DNA from: Eubacteriales bacterium
GTDB taxonomy: Bacteria > Bacillota > Clostridia > Christensenellales > SZUA-584
Reading direction: 5' to 3'
Length of the DNA: 7,371 nucleotides
Assembly: GCA_028711205.1 (NCBI GenBank)
Contig: JAQTSP010000130.1
Location: forward strand, 1 to 7,371
Shown here: positions 1-6,468 of the stretch, one piece after another
Position numbering within the stretch: position 1 is the first letter of the stretch
Layout: every line of letters starts with the position of its first letter
Made by a program: the position numbers and the translations under genes
The notes under the pieces: model-generated
Databases searched by the model: none
Told to the model about the DNA's origin: nothing
What the model saw: the letters and a program-made list of their open reading frames with translations, nothing else

Positions 1-1010
1 TCGTCAGAACAGCGGCTGTTGGAAAGACCGGGGAAGATTTTGTCCCCGAAATACGTTTTCTTGAGCGGCTGTGGCAGCGTATACAGAATCGCAGCGATAT
101 ACTTCGGGCGCCAAGGCTGATACATGCCGAGGAGTCGCTGATATTCAGAACGGTCAGGGACATATTTACAACGGACGTCACAGAGTTAGTGATCAACGAC
201 AGGGAATATTACGATAAAGTGATGGCCGTTGCCGGCATCATTGCGCCGTATATGAAAGACAGGGTGACTTTTTATACCGGAGGCGCCGGTATTTTTGACG
301 ATTTTGGTATTCAGGCGCGCATCGACAAGGCGCTCGATCAGAAGGTGTGGATGAAAAACGGCGCGTATATCATCATCGACGAGACGGAAGCCCTGACGGT
401 GGTCGATGTCAACACGGGCAAGTTTGTGGGAGATACCAATCTCCAGGAGACCATACTCGAGGTGAACATCGAAGCGGCAAAGGAGATCGCGAGGCAGCTT
501 CGCCTGCGGGATATCAGCGGCATCATCATTATCGACTTTATCGATATGGAAGTTGAAAACAACAAACTCAAAGTGGTTGAGGCGCTTGAAGCGGCGCTTG
601 CAAAGGACAGGACCAAGACCAACGTGCTTGGCATCACCAGCCTTGGCCTTGTTGAGATGACAAGAAAAAAGGTCAGGAGAAAGCTTTCGAGCATTGTCAA
701 ACAGACATGCCCGTATTGCGGCGGCAGCGGCACGGTGGACAGCGAAGAAACGACGGTCATGAACATACGCCGGCTTCTGCTCAGGCAGACGGCCAATTCG
801 GATGTACATGAGTATTTAATAGAGGTCAACCCAAGCGTCGCGCAGTATATCGAGAATGCCTCGGGGATACCGATCATACCAAAAATTGAAGGCGTCAAGT
901 TTTATATACTGTCGGACGAGGCGGTGCATCATTCTGATTATAAGGTGGTCGAGATCACATCATCCAAACAGCGGGACAAACTGATCGGTAAAGCAAAGGT
1001 GTTTTGTTGA
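1..1010 (+). CDS. rng: Ribonuclease G/E family endoribonuclease, C-terminal part (5' end outside window)
   Basis: Single-strand-specific endoribonuclease of the RNase E/G family, acting in rRNA maturation and mRNA decay in the cytoplasm. The frame (codons from base 3) is open to the left edge, so about 335 residues are seen and the S1 domain and true start lie outside. The DNase I-like catalytic domain is clear. An RTAA motif lies at the left edge. The two metal-binding aspartates sit in VDVNTGK (Asp codon 405-407) and IIIIDFIDM (Asp codon 534-536), matching D303 and D346 of E. coli RNase E. The Zn-link CPYCGGSG has cysteine codons at 708-710 and 717-719. ARQLRLRDISG and LGLVEMTRKK are further family blocks. 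There is no long acidic or arginine-rich tail after the Zn-link, so it is RNase G-like in size rather than E. coli RNase E-like. Its TGA lies inside the next promoter. The rng-rplU order is common in clostridia. Confidence 0.95.
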   Translation, partial: VRTAAVGKTGEDFVPEIRFLERLWQRIQNRSDILRAPRLIHAEESLIFRTVRDIFTTDVTELVINDREYYDKVMAVAGIIAPYMKDRVTFYTGGAGIFDDFGIQARIDKALDQKVWMKNGAYIIIDETEALTVVDVNTGKFVGDTNLQETILEVNIEAAKEIARQLRLRDISGIIIIDFIDMEVENNKLKVVEALEAALAKDRTKTNVLGITSLGLVEMTRKKVRRKLSSIVKQTCPYCGGSGTVDSEETTVMNIRRLLLRQTANSDVHEYLIEVNPSVAQYIENASGIPIIPKIEGVKFYILSDEAVHHSDYKVVEITSSKQRDKLIGKAKVFC

Positions 1011-1035
1011 CACGGCGCATCGTTTGTGATATCAT
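1007..1035 (+). promoter_or_regulatory. Sigma-A-type promoter of rplU-rpmA
   Basis: TTGACA at 1007-1012 (6/6 match to the -35 consensus), a 17-base spacer, then TATCAT at 1030-1035 (5/6 match to -10). Transcription would begin near 1042. The -35 box contains the TGA stop codon of rng, so the promoter starts exactly where the upstream gene ends. It gives rplU-rpmA transcription independent of rng. The boxes are read directly from the sequence; activity is inferred. Confidence 0.85.
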
Positions 1036-1041
1036 TTTTAA

Positions 1042-1117
1042 CTGAGCCGCACGAAAATGGTCATCAAGTTCCGGTGAGATACCGGGCACCATGACGGCGA
1101 GACTGGGAAGAGGAGGT
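1042..1117 (+). promoter_or_regulatory. Structured 5' leader of rplU, probable ribosomal protein L21 leader
   Basis: The predicted transcript start (about 1042) leaves roughly 83 untranslated bases before the rplU ATG. They hold three nested stems: GCCG 1046-1049 with CGGC 1095-1098; ATGGT 1057-1061 with ACCAT 1088-1092; and CCGGT 1071-1075 with ACCGG 1081-1085, closed by the loop GAGAT. An alternative pairing, GTCAT 1060-1064 with ATGAC 1091-1095, competes with the middle stem. A strong Shine-Dalgarno AGGAGGT lies at 1111-1117, just 3' of the fold. Firmicutes are known to carry an L21 leader at this place, thought to let L21 repress its own operon. Assignment to that RNA family rests on position and fold, not on a search. 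Confidence 0.7.
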
Positions 1118-1124
1118 ATAAGCG

Positions 1125-1469
1125 ATGTACGCTATTTTTGAAACAGGCGGAAAGCAGTATAAGGCGGCCAAAGGCGAGATCGTATTTGTCGAGAAACTGG
1201 CGGAAGAGCCGGGTAAGACGGTGAGTTTTGACGCACTTGTTGTGGCGGACGGCGCCGATGTAAAGATCGGTACGCCCATTGTCAAAGGCGCGAAGGTCAA
1301 GGCAAAGGTTATCGAGCACGGCAAGGAGAAAAAAGTCGTCGTGTTTAAGTATAAGGCAAAGAGAAACTACCGCAAAAAACAGGGACACAGGCAGCCGTTC
1401 ACAAAGCTGAAGATTACAAGCATAACGACGGCGAAGGAAAAAGAAGAAAAAGAAGCGGCAGCAGAATAG
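1125..1469 (+). CDS. rplU: 50S ribosomal protein L21
   Basis: Structural protein of the large ribosomal subunit that binds 23S rRNA. The 114-residue product opens MYAIFETGGKQYK, typical of L21, and carries the family's basic block near residues 75-97 (KYKAKRNYRKKQGHRQPF and following). Most L21 proteins are about 100-105 residues. Here the core ends near residue 102 and is followed by a short low-complexity Lys/Glu/Ala tail of about 12 residues. The ATG is fixed by AGGAGGT ending 7 bases upstream and by the conserved N terminus. It is the first gene of a two-gene unit with rpmA, only 36 bases apart. It has its own promoter and folded leader, suggesting feedback control by L21. Confidence 0.98.
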   Translation: MYAIFETGGKQYKAAKGEIVFVEKLAEEPGKTVSFDALVVADGADVKIGTPIVKGAKVKAKVIEHGKEKKVVVFKYKAKRNYRKKQGHRQPFTKLKITSITTAKEKEEKEAAAE

Positions 1470-1505
1470 TTTTTATCCTTTAAGTGAAAGCGAGGTGCAT
1501 AAGAA

Positions 1506-1760
1506 ATGGCACATAAGAAGGGTGTTGGAAGCTCCAGAAACGGCCGGGACAGCGAGAGCAAACGGCTTGGCGTCAAACGCGGCGACGGACAGGCAGTGCT
1601 TGCGGGCAATATACTTATCCGCCAGAGAGGCACAAAGGTCCATCCGGGCAATAACGTGGGCCGTGGCAGCGACGATACGCTGTTTTCCCTTGTCGACGGC
1701 AACGTGAAGTTTGAGCGCAAAGGCCGCGATAAAAAACAGGTCAGCGTTTATCCGAACTAG
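1506..1760 (+). CDS. rpmA: 50S ribosomal protein L27 (without N-terminal extension)
   Basis: Large-subunit protein whose flexible N-terminal tail reaches the peptidyl-transferase centre and helps place tRNA. The 84-residue product has the full family pattern: MAHKKGVGSSRNGRDSESKR at the start, then LGVKRGDGQ, LIRQRGTKVHPGNNVG and a GRD near the end. The ATG follows GAGGTG at 1492-1497. In many Firmicutes (for example Bacillus subtilis and Staphylococcus aureus) L27 is made with an N-terminal extension that the protease Prp removes, and prp sits between rplU and rpmA. Here the mature-type start MAHKKG is encoded directly and the 36-base gap leaves no room for prp. An intrinsic terminator follows 17 bases after the stop; obg, often next in this cluster, is not there. 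Confidence 0.98.
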   Translation: MAHKKGVGSSRNGRDSESKRLGVKRGDGQAVLAGNILIRQRGTKVHPGNNVGRGSDDTLFSLVDGNVKFERKGRDKKQVSVYPN

Positions 1761-1777
1761 TTACCTGATGTTTTATG

Positions 1778-1809
1778 CAGGCCTTGTTAAAGCAGGGCCT
1801 GTTTTTATT
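1778..1809 (+). terminator. Intrinsic terminator after rpmA
   Basis: CAGGCCTTG (1778-1786) pairs with CAGGGCCTG (1793-1801): nine base pairs including one G-U, with a six-base loop TTAAAG. TTTTTATTT (1802-1810) follows as the U-tract. It ends the rplU-rpmA transcript before the glycosylase gene. Confidence 0.9.
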
Positions 1810-1885
1810 TGGATTGCAGGGACGGGTCTGTGCCTGCGCTGGAGTATGGCTACGATAACTAAAAAAAATAACAAGGACAGCGTTC

Positions 1886-2743
1886 ATGGATATTTCGTAC
1901 GAGAACAACAGCATGATCATCCGCGGCATCGCTCACTTTTCGCTCTCGGAGTGCCTCGCCTGCGGTCAGGCGTTCCGGTGGCGGCAAGAGGGCGGCGGCT
2001 TTTTCGGCGTGGCGCTGGGGTGTGCGGTCTATGCGGAGCAGCAAGGCGATACGCTGACATTACGCGGCGTAGATGAGAGAGCCGGCGCGGTGTTCATCCG
2101 CTACTTTGACCTGGAGCGAGACTACGGCGCGATCAAAGAGGCATACGCGCACGACCCGTTTTTGTGCGCAGGCATGGCGTTTGCGCAGGGGCTTCGCGTG
2201 CTCAACCAGCCGCCTTTCGAGACGCTGATCTCGTTCATCATCTCCGCCAACAACAACGTGGGGCGCATATCGCGCATTATCGGCACGCTGTGCGAGCGGT
2301 ACGGTGAGCGTATCGGCGACGGGTATGATTTTCCTGAGGCGGAAGCGCTGGCATCGCTTCAAGAATGCGATCTCGTGGCATGCGGCGCCGGATACCGCGC
2401 AGGCTATATCGTCGATACGGCAAGTATGGTCGCGGACGGGTTTGATCTTTTGGGATTGGCCGGTATGCCGTATCTAAAGGCGCGGTATACGCTGACGATG
2501 CTGCCCGGCGTCGGACCGAAGGTCGCCGACTGCGTCGCGCTTTACAGCCTCGGATTTACCGAGGCGTTTCCGGCAGACGTCTGGATGAAACGCGTGCTTT
2601 GCGAAGCCTATGGCTATACGGGCAAAAACGACAACCAACTCAGGGCGTTTGTCGACGGGAGATTCGGTGCGCACGCGGGACTGGCGCAGCAGTACCTTTT
2701 TCATTATGCGCGCAACAACAAACACATTTTTACCAACAGGTAA
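1886..2743 (+). CDS. ogg: OGG1-type 8-oxoguanine DNA glycosylase / AP lyase (HhH-GPD superfamily)
   Basis: Bifunctional base-excision repair enzyme expected to remove 8-oxoguanine paired with C and nick the abasic site. The 285-residue protein has an OGG N-terminal domain with CGQAFRW (residues 26-32), matching SGQSFRW of human OGG1. SANNNVGRI (120-128) matches the SNNNIARI lesion-binding loop. The helix-hairpin-helix is LPGVGPKVADC (206-216). The Schiff-base lysine is K212 (OGG1 K249) and the catalytic aspartate D231 in PADVWMKR (OGG1 D268), the same 19-residue spacing. There is no C-terminal iron-sulfur cysteine set, which separates it from Nth and MutY. Automated pipelines may call such proteins 3-methyladenine glycosylases, but the OGG_N domain and the Lys/Asp pair favour OGG. 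The ATG is preceded by AAGGA at 1873-1877. No convincing promoter was found in the 75 bases after the terminator. It appears to be a stand-alone gene. Confidence 0.9.
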   Translation: MDISYENNSMIIRGIAHFSLSECLACGQAFRWRQEGGGFFGVALGCAVYAEQQGDTLTLRGVDERAGAVFIRYFDLERDYGAIKEAYAHDPFLCAGMAFAQGLRVLNQPPFETLISFIISANNNVGRISRIIGTLCERYGERIGDGYDFPEAEALASLQECDLVACGAGYRAGYIVDTASMVADGFDLLGLAGMPYLKARYTLTMLPGVGPKVADCVALYSLGFTEAFPADVWMKRVLCEAYGYTGKNDNQLRAFVDGRFGAHAGLAQQYLFHYARNNKHIFTNR

Positions 2744-2758
2744 AATATTATCATTTGA

Positions 2759-2808
2759 TTGACTCAAACCGGCACATTCTTTATTTCATGAATATTTTAC
2801 TTTATCAT
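2759..2808 (+). promoter_or_regulatory. Possible promoter region of the AGCS symporter gene
   Basis: The 103-base gap between the glycosylase and symporter genes is markedly AT-rich compared with the genes on each side. A TATCAT at 2803-2808, the same -10 as at rplU, has only a poor -35 (TTTATT, 2780-2785) 17 bases upstream. A TTGACT at 2759-2764 has only TATTTC (2782-2787) 17 bases downstream. A promoter here is plausible, but neither pair is good. No terminator was seen in the gap, so read-through from the glycosylase gene is also possible. Confidence 0.3.
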
Positions 2809-2846
2809 CACATATTTATCGACATCTAAGGGAAAGGCAAAAGGGA

Positions 2847-4265
2847 ATGCCAATCGAGCAGGGGTTTGAAAAAATCAGCGCCTTTGCGTGGGGCCCGACG
2901 ATGCTGGTACTGCTTGTCGGCACAGGTGTGTTTTTAACGGTGCGCCTTAGGTTTGTGCCGCTCAGAATGCTGGGCTATGGCATCCGCTCGGCGTTTACCA
3001 AAACCGGGGAAAAATCGTCCGGCGACATCACGCCGTTTGCCGCGCTGATGACGTCGCTTGCGGCGACGATCGGCACGGGCAATATCGCGGGCGTCGCGGC
3101 GGCGATCGCGGTGGGCGGCCCGGGCGCGGTTTTCTGGATGTGGGTGGCGGCGGTTTTCGGCATTGCGACGAAGTACGGCGAGGCGGTGCTGGCGGTGAAG
3201 TACCGCGAGCGCGGCGAGGACGGGCACATGCGCGGCGGGCCGATGTACGCGCTGGAGAAAGGGCTCCGAAGCCGGCGCCTTGGCCGGTTTCTCGGCATCG
3301 CGTTTGCGGTATTCACGCTCATCGCGTCTTTTGGTATCGGTAACATGGCGCAGGCGGGCGCGGTGGCGCAGGCGGCCGGTGCGGCGTTCGGCGCTCCTCC
3401 GCTGACGGCCGGCATACTGCTCTGTGCACTGTGCGCGCTCGTCATATTGGGCGGCATACGCTCTGTGGCGCGGGTGGCATCGCGGTTCGTGCCGTTGATG
3501 GGCGGGCTGTATATACTCTGCGGGCTTGTTGTCATCGCGCTCAATATCGGGCATCTCGGCACGGGGCTTGCGTCCATATTCGCCGCGGCGTTTACGGGGC
3601 AGGCGGCCACCGGCGCGTTCGCGGGCGCTTCGGTAATGGCGGCGATACGCTGCGGCGTCGCCAGGGGTGTGTTCTCCAACGAGGCGGGGCTCGGCAGCGC
3701 GCCCATTGCCGCCGCCGCCGCGAAGACCGACTCGCCTGCGCGTCAGGGTTTCGTGTCGATGACCGGTACGTTTTTCGACACGCTCGTCGTCTGCACGGTG
3801 ACCGCGCTTGTCATCGCCTGCACGGGCGTGTGGCGGCAGGCAGACGCCGCCGGCAGCGCACAGGGCGGTGCGGCGCTGACCGTGGCCGCTTTTGACGCCG
3901 CGCTGCCGGGCGCCGGCGGATACATCGTGAGCATAGGGCTCGTGCTGTTTGCCTTTTCGAGCATACTCGGCTGGTCATACTATGGGGAGCGCGCGCTCGA
4001 ATACCTGCTTCAATCGAACCGCGCCGTGACGGGCTACCGTGTCGTTTTCTGCGCCGCAGTTGTCTTGGGCGCGGCCGTACCGCTCGAAATCGTCTGGCGT
4101 TTCTCCGATACCGCCAACGCGTTGATGGCGCTGCCAAACCTCGTTTGCCTTCTTTGCCTGCACCGCGTCATCGAAAGCGAGACAAAGGCCTTTATGAACA
4201 CGCTGAAAAAAGAAAAGCGTGACAAAACGCGACAGACCACAGCCGAAAAAAGCAGGCACCGGTAA
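2847..4265 (+). CDS. Sodium:alanine/glycine symporter, AGCS family
   Basis: Inner-membrane secondary transporter that couples Na+ (or H+) entry to uptake of alanine, glycine or related small amino acids. The 472-residue length fits the family (about 440-500). Family blocks are clear: LMTSLAATIGTGNIAGVA (67-84), GGPGAVFWMWVAAVFGIATK (90-109), MRGGPMYALEKGL (128-140), GVFSNEAGLGSAPIAAA (274-290) and GWSYYGERALEYL (375-387). About ten hydrophobic segments alternate with short charged loops, and there is no cleavable signal peptide. The C terminus from about residue 453 is a basic tail expected on the cytoplasmic side. AAAGG at 2833-2837 precedes the ATG. The gene has very GC-rich, Ala/Gly-heavy codon use, which creates long open shadow frames. 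Substrate preference cannot be read from sequence. Neighbours do not suggest a dedicated pathway. Confidence 0.95.
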   Translation: MPIEQGFEKISAFAWGPTMLVLLVGTGVFLTVRLRFVPLRMLGYGIRSAFTKTGEKSSGDITPFAALMTSLAATIGTGNIAGVAAAIAVGGPGAVFWMWVAAVFGIATKYGEAVLAVKYRERGEDGHMRGGPMYALEKGLRSRRLGRFLGIAFAVFTLIASFGIGNMAQAGAVAQAAGAAFGAPPLTAGILLCALCALVILGGIRSVARVASRFVPLMGGLYILCGLVVIALNIGHLGTGLASIFAAAFTGQAATGAFAGASVMAAIRCGVARGVFSNEAGLGSAPIAAAAAKTDSPARQGFVSMTGTFFDTLVVCTVTALVIACTGVWRQADAAGSAQGGAALTVAAFDAALPGAGGYIVSIGLVLFAFSSILGWSYYGERALEYLLQSNRAVTGYRVVFCAAVVLGAAVPLEIVWRFSDTANALMALPNLVCLLCLHRVIESETKAFMNTLKKEKRDKTRQTTAEKSRHR

Positions 4266-4361
4266 GCAAACGACATGCCAACAAACGTAAGAAGAGGCAA
4301 ACAATTTCCGTTTATCAATAAAAATTTATTTAAAATCGCCATAAAATTTTCTATACAATGA

Positions 4362-4389
4362 TTGACGCGTATGATAGGATGTGTATAAT
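4362..4389 (+). promoter_or_regulatory. Sigma-A-type promoter of the E1 alpha/beta operon
   Basis: TTGACG at 4362-4367 (5/6) and a perfect TATAAT at 4384-4389 with a 16-base spacer; the start would be near 4396. The 172-base gap upstream of the operon is very AT-rich from about 4311 to 4360, which could act as an UP element. A weaker TATACA at 4352-4357 might be a second -10 box. No clear terminator of the symporter gene was found in 4266-4361. Confidence 0.8.
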
Positions 4390-4403
4390 ATGAAAAGACG
4401 CGT
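4364..4403 (+). repeat. Paired GACGCGT direct repeat flanking the -10 box, candidate operator
   Basis: GACGCGT occurs at 4364-4370, overlapping the end of the -35 box, and again at 4397-4403, just after the predicted transcription start. Both contain the palindrome ACGCGT. They lie 33 bases apart, close to three helical turns, so they face the same side of the DNA. This is a plausible pair of binding sites for a repressor or activator. The repeat is seen directly; the regulatory role is inferred and no regulator gene lies in the window. Confidence 0.4.
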
Positions 4404-4425
4404 TTTTAGTTAAGCCGGATTTTTT

Positions 4426-4440
4426 GGAGGGAACGGTTTG
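4426..4440 (+). promoter_or_regulatory. Ribosome binding site that fixes a TTG start
   Basis: GGAGGG at 4426-4431 stands six bases before TTG at 4438-4440. The next in-frame ATG (4468) would remove ten residues and has no comparable site at the right distance. The TTG is therefore the preferred start of the E1 alpha gene. Confidence 0.8.
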
Positions 4441-5391
4441 AGTTTTGATAATGATATTTTAAAGAGCATGTATGTAAAAATGCTGCTGATGAGAAAATTC
4501 GAAGAGAAAGTGGCGCAGCTTTTTTCGGAGGGCATGATACACGGCACGATGCACCTGTATGTGGGCGAGGAGGCGGTAGCGGCCGGCGTCTGCACGGCAC
4601 TCGGAGATCACGACGTCATCACGTCGACGCACCGCGGGCACGGGCACAGTATCGCGAAAGGCGCGGGGCTAACGGGGCTCATGGCCGAGATGCTCGGGCG
4701 CGAGGCCGGATGCTGCAAGGGGCGCGGCGGATCGATGCACTTCGCCGATTTTGCGGGTGGCAACCTTGGTGGCAACGGCATCGTCGGCGGCAGCCAGAGT
4801 ATTGCGGTGGGTGCGGCGCTCGCGGCAAAGATGAAGAAGACAGGCGGCATCGCCGTGTGTTTTTTCGGCGACGGCGCAGCCAACGAAGGCAGCTTTCACG
4901 AGGCGGCGAATATGGCCTCCGTATTGAAACTGCCCGTGCTGTTCGTCTGTGAGAACAACCTGTACGGCATGTCGATGCCGCTGAGCCGGTCGATGAACAT
5001 CAGCGACATCGCGGTGCGCGCGTCCGCCTATGGTTTCCCGGGCAGGACGGTCGACGGCAACGACGCCACCGCGGTATACCGCGCGGCGGAGGATGCGCGC
5101 GACTATGTAAAACAAAACGGCCCGATGCTGCTGGTATGCAATACCTACCGCATTTCGGGACATTCCAAGAGCGATACCAACGTCTACAGGACACAGCGCG
5201 AAATCGATGCATGGCAGGCAAAGGACCCTGTTTTGCGTATGGCCGCCTTTATGCTGAAGAATGGTTTTTCACAGGCGGCGCTGGACGAAGCAGACGAGAC
5301 AGCCGCGCGGGACATCGAGAGCGCGGTGGCGGCGGCACTGCAAAGCCCGTATCCGGACGCCCGTACCGTGCTTGACGGCGTGTACGCTTAA
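4438..5391 (+). CDS. acoA: Thiamine diphosphate-dependent dehydrogenase E1 component, alpha subunit (acetoin/2-oxo acid dehydrogenase type)
   Basis: Alpha subunit of an alpha2beta2 E1 enzyme that binds thiamine diphosphate, cleaves acetoin or decarboxylates a 2-oxo acid, and hands the acyl group to lipoyl-E2. The 317 residues carry MHLYVGEEAVAAGV (38-51), STHRGHGHSIAKG (63-75), GRGGSMH (95-101), the TPP motif starting GDGAANEG (144-151) and ending ENN (172-174), and YRISGHSKSD (237-246). The short length, the HLYVGEEA block and the GHSKSD loop resemble AcoA of acetoin dehydrogenase more than the longer PdhA, but substrate remains uncertain (acetoin, pyruvate or branched-chain 2-oxo acid). It starts with TTG behind a strong GGAGGG. 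Its TAA overlaps by one base an ATG of the next reading frame, so alpha and beta are translationally linked. A paired GACGCGT element at the promoter hints at specific regulation. Confidence 0.92.
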   Translation: MSFDNDILKSMYVKMLLMRKFEEKVAQLFSEGMIHGTMHLYVGEEAVAAGVCTALGDHDVITSTHRGHGHSIAKGAGLTGLMAEMLGREAGCCKGRGGSMHFADFAGGNLGGNGIVGGSQSIAVGAALAAKMKKTGGIAVCFFGDGAANEGSFHEAANMASVLKLPVLFVCENNLYGMSMPLSRSMNISDIAVRASAYGFPGRTVDGNDATAVYRAAEDARDYVKQNGPMLLVCNTYRISGHSKSDTNVYRTQREIDAWQAKDPVLRMAAFMLKNGFSQAALDEADETAARDIESAVAAALQSPYPDARTVLDGVYA

Positions 5392-5402
5392 TGGGGGCGC
5401 TT

Positions 5403-6380
5403 ATGAGACAAATCACCTATGCAAATGCAATCAACGAGGCAATGAGCGAAGAGATGCGGCGTGACGGCAACGTCTTCCTAATGGGCGAGGACGTCGGCGT
5501 CTACGGCGGCGCATTTGGCGTCAGCGCCGGTATGCTGGACGAATTCGGCGCGGAACGCGTCATCGACACGCCTATTTCCGAGGCTGCGATCGCGGGCACG
5601 GCGGTGGGCGCCGCGCTCTGCGGCATGCGTCCGATCGCCGAGATGATGTTCTCGGATTTTGTGACGATTGCGATGGACCAGATCGTCAACCAGGCCGCCA
5701 AGATGCGCTATATGTTCGGAGGGCAGGTCAGTGTTCCGATGGTGCTGCGTCTCGCCGGCGGCAGCGGTACGGGTGCGGCGGCTCAGCACAGCCAGAGTCT
5801 CGAGGCATGGTTCTGCCATGTGCCGGGGCTGAAAGTGGTCGTGCCATCGACGCCCTGTGACGCGAAAGGGCTTCTTGTTTCGGCAATACGCGACGACAAC
5901 CCGGTCATATTCGTCGAGCAGAAGGTGCTGTATAAAGAGACGGGCGGCGTCCCGGAGGAAGAATATTCGATCCCCTTGGGGAAGGCGGATATTAAAAGAA
6001 GGGGCAGCGATGTCACGCTGGTTGCATACGGGCGGATGGTGCCGCTCTGCCTGCGCGTTGCTGAAGATTTTGCGACGCAAGGCGTCAGCGTCGAGGTCGT
6101 CGACCCGCGTACGCTGGTGCCGCTCGACACAGAGACGCTGACGGCGTCCGCAAAGAAGACAGGCCGCGTGCTGATCGTGCACGAGGCGTGCCGGACGGCC
6201 GGATTCGGTGCGGAAATTGCGGCGCTCATTGCAGGCAGCGCAGCATTCAGCCGTCTCAAAGCGCCGATTATGCGTGTCTGCGGGCTCGATGTGCCCATAC
6301 CGTTTTCGCCGGGATTGGAGCGCGCCGCCGTACCGACGCCGGAGCGGGTGGCCGAAGCTATTCGGGTGTTGCTGAAATGA
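5403..6380 (+). CDS. acoB: Thiamine diphosphate-dependent dehydrogenase E1 component, beta subunit (acetoin/2-oxo acid dehydrogenase type)
   Basis: Beta subunit partner of the preceding E1 alpha protein. From ATG 5403 it has 325 residues, within the AcoB/PdhB range. It shows the transketolase-like pyrimidine domain (ITYANAINEAM, then LMGEDVGVYGG at 26-36) and the catalytic glutamate in DTPISEAAIAG (E60). The active-site histidine lies in QHSQSLEAW (H129), matching H128 of human E1 beta. The C-terminal transketolase domain has SDVTLVAYG (202-210) and DPRTLVPLD (234-242). An ATG at 5391 overlaps the alpha stop codon and would add MGAL. I prefer 5403 because the family begins MRxITYAxAINEAM and GGGGGC (5393-5398) can serve as its ribosome site, but 5391 is possible. 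No E2 (lipoyl acyltransferase) or E3 follows; the operon ends at a terminator about 90 bases on. Confidence 0.92.
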   Translation: MRQITYANAINEAMSEEMRRDGNVFLMGEDVGVYGGAFGVSAGMLDEFGAERVIDTPISEAAIAGTAVGAALCGMRPIAEMMFSDFVTIAMDQIVNQAAKMRYMFGGQVSVPMVLRLAGGSGTGAAAQHSQSLEAWFCHVPGLKVVVPSTPCDAKGLLVSAIRDDNPVIFVEQKVLYKETGGVPEEEYSIPLGKADIKRRGSDVTLVAYGRMVPLCLRVAEDFATQGVSVEVVDPRTLVPLDTETLTASAKKTGRVLIVHEACRTAGFGAEIAALIAGSAAFSRLKAPIMRVCGLDVPIPFSPGLERAAVPTPERVAEAIRVLLK

Positions 6381-6439
6381 GGGAACGGTTTTTATGCCGT
6401 TTTGCATGAAGGTATACGGCAATGACAAACGTGGTCAAT

Positions 6440-6458
6440 GGGCGATCATCATTCGCCC
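6440..6458. other. Perfect hairpin in the intergenic region after acoB
   Basis: GGGCGA (6440-6445) pairs with TCGCCC (6453-6458) around a seven-base loop. No T-tract follows on the plus strand, so it is not a terminator by itself. It may protect the 3' end of the acoAB transcript or simply add to the terminator just downstream. Nothing else was recognised in the rest of 6381-6468 apart from a short GAGGGAACGGTTT repeat copy at its left edge. Confidence 0.4.
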
Positions 6459-6468
6459 GCGATATAAG

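Noticed and set aside
1495..1707. Alternative plus-strand frame overlapping rpmA
   Set aside because: It is the out-of-frame reading of L27, which is conserved over its whole length.
1816..1837. GCAGG/CCTGC hairpin between the rpmA terminator and ogg
   Set aside because: A five-base stem with a long loop and no flanking boxes or U-tract; too weak to call a regulatory element.
2934..3706. Two overlapping minus-strand open frames opposite the AGCS gene
   Set aside because: Low-complexity Arg/Ala/Pro products typical of antisense frames in GC-rich genes; the plus-strand transporter motifs are unambiguous.
4311..4350. AT-rich near-inverted repeat upstream of the acoAB promoter
   Set aside because: The arms do not match well once aligned (AAAATTTATT against ATAAAATTTT); simple AT-richness explains the resemblance.
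6384..6403. AACGG/CCGTT hairpin followed by TT just after acoB, as a possible terminator
   Set aside because: Only five pairs with an eight-base loop and a very short T run; the strong stem at 6469-6498 is the better terminator.
5478..6428. Long open frame on the minus strand (316 codons) opposite acoB
   Set aside because: It is a shadow of the GC-rich acoB gene, rich in Arg and His with no recognisable family, and the plus-strand frame has all E1 beta motifs.
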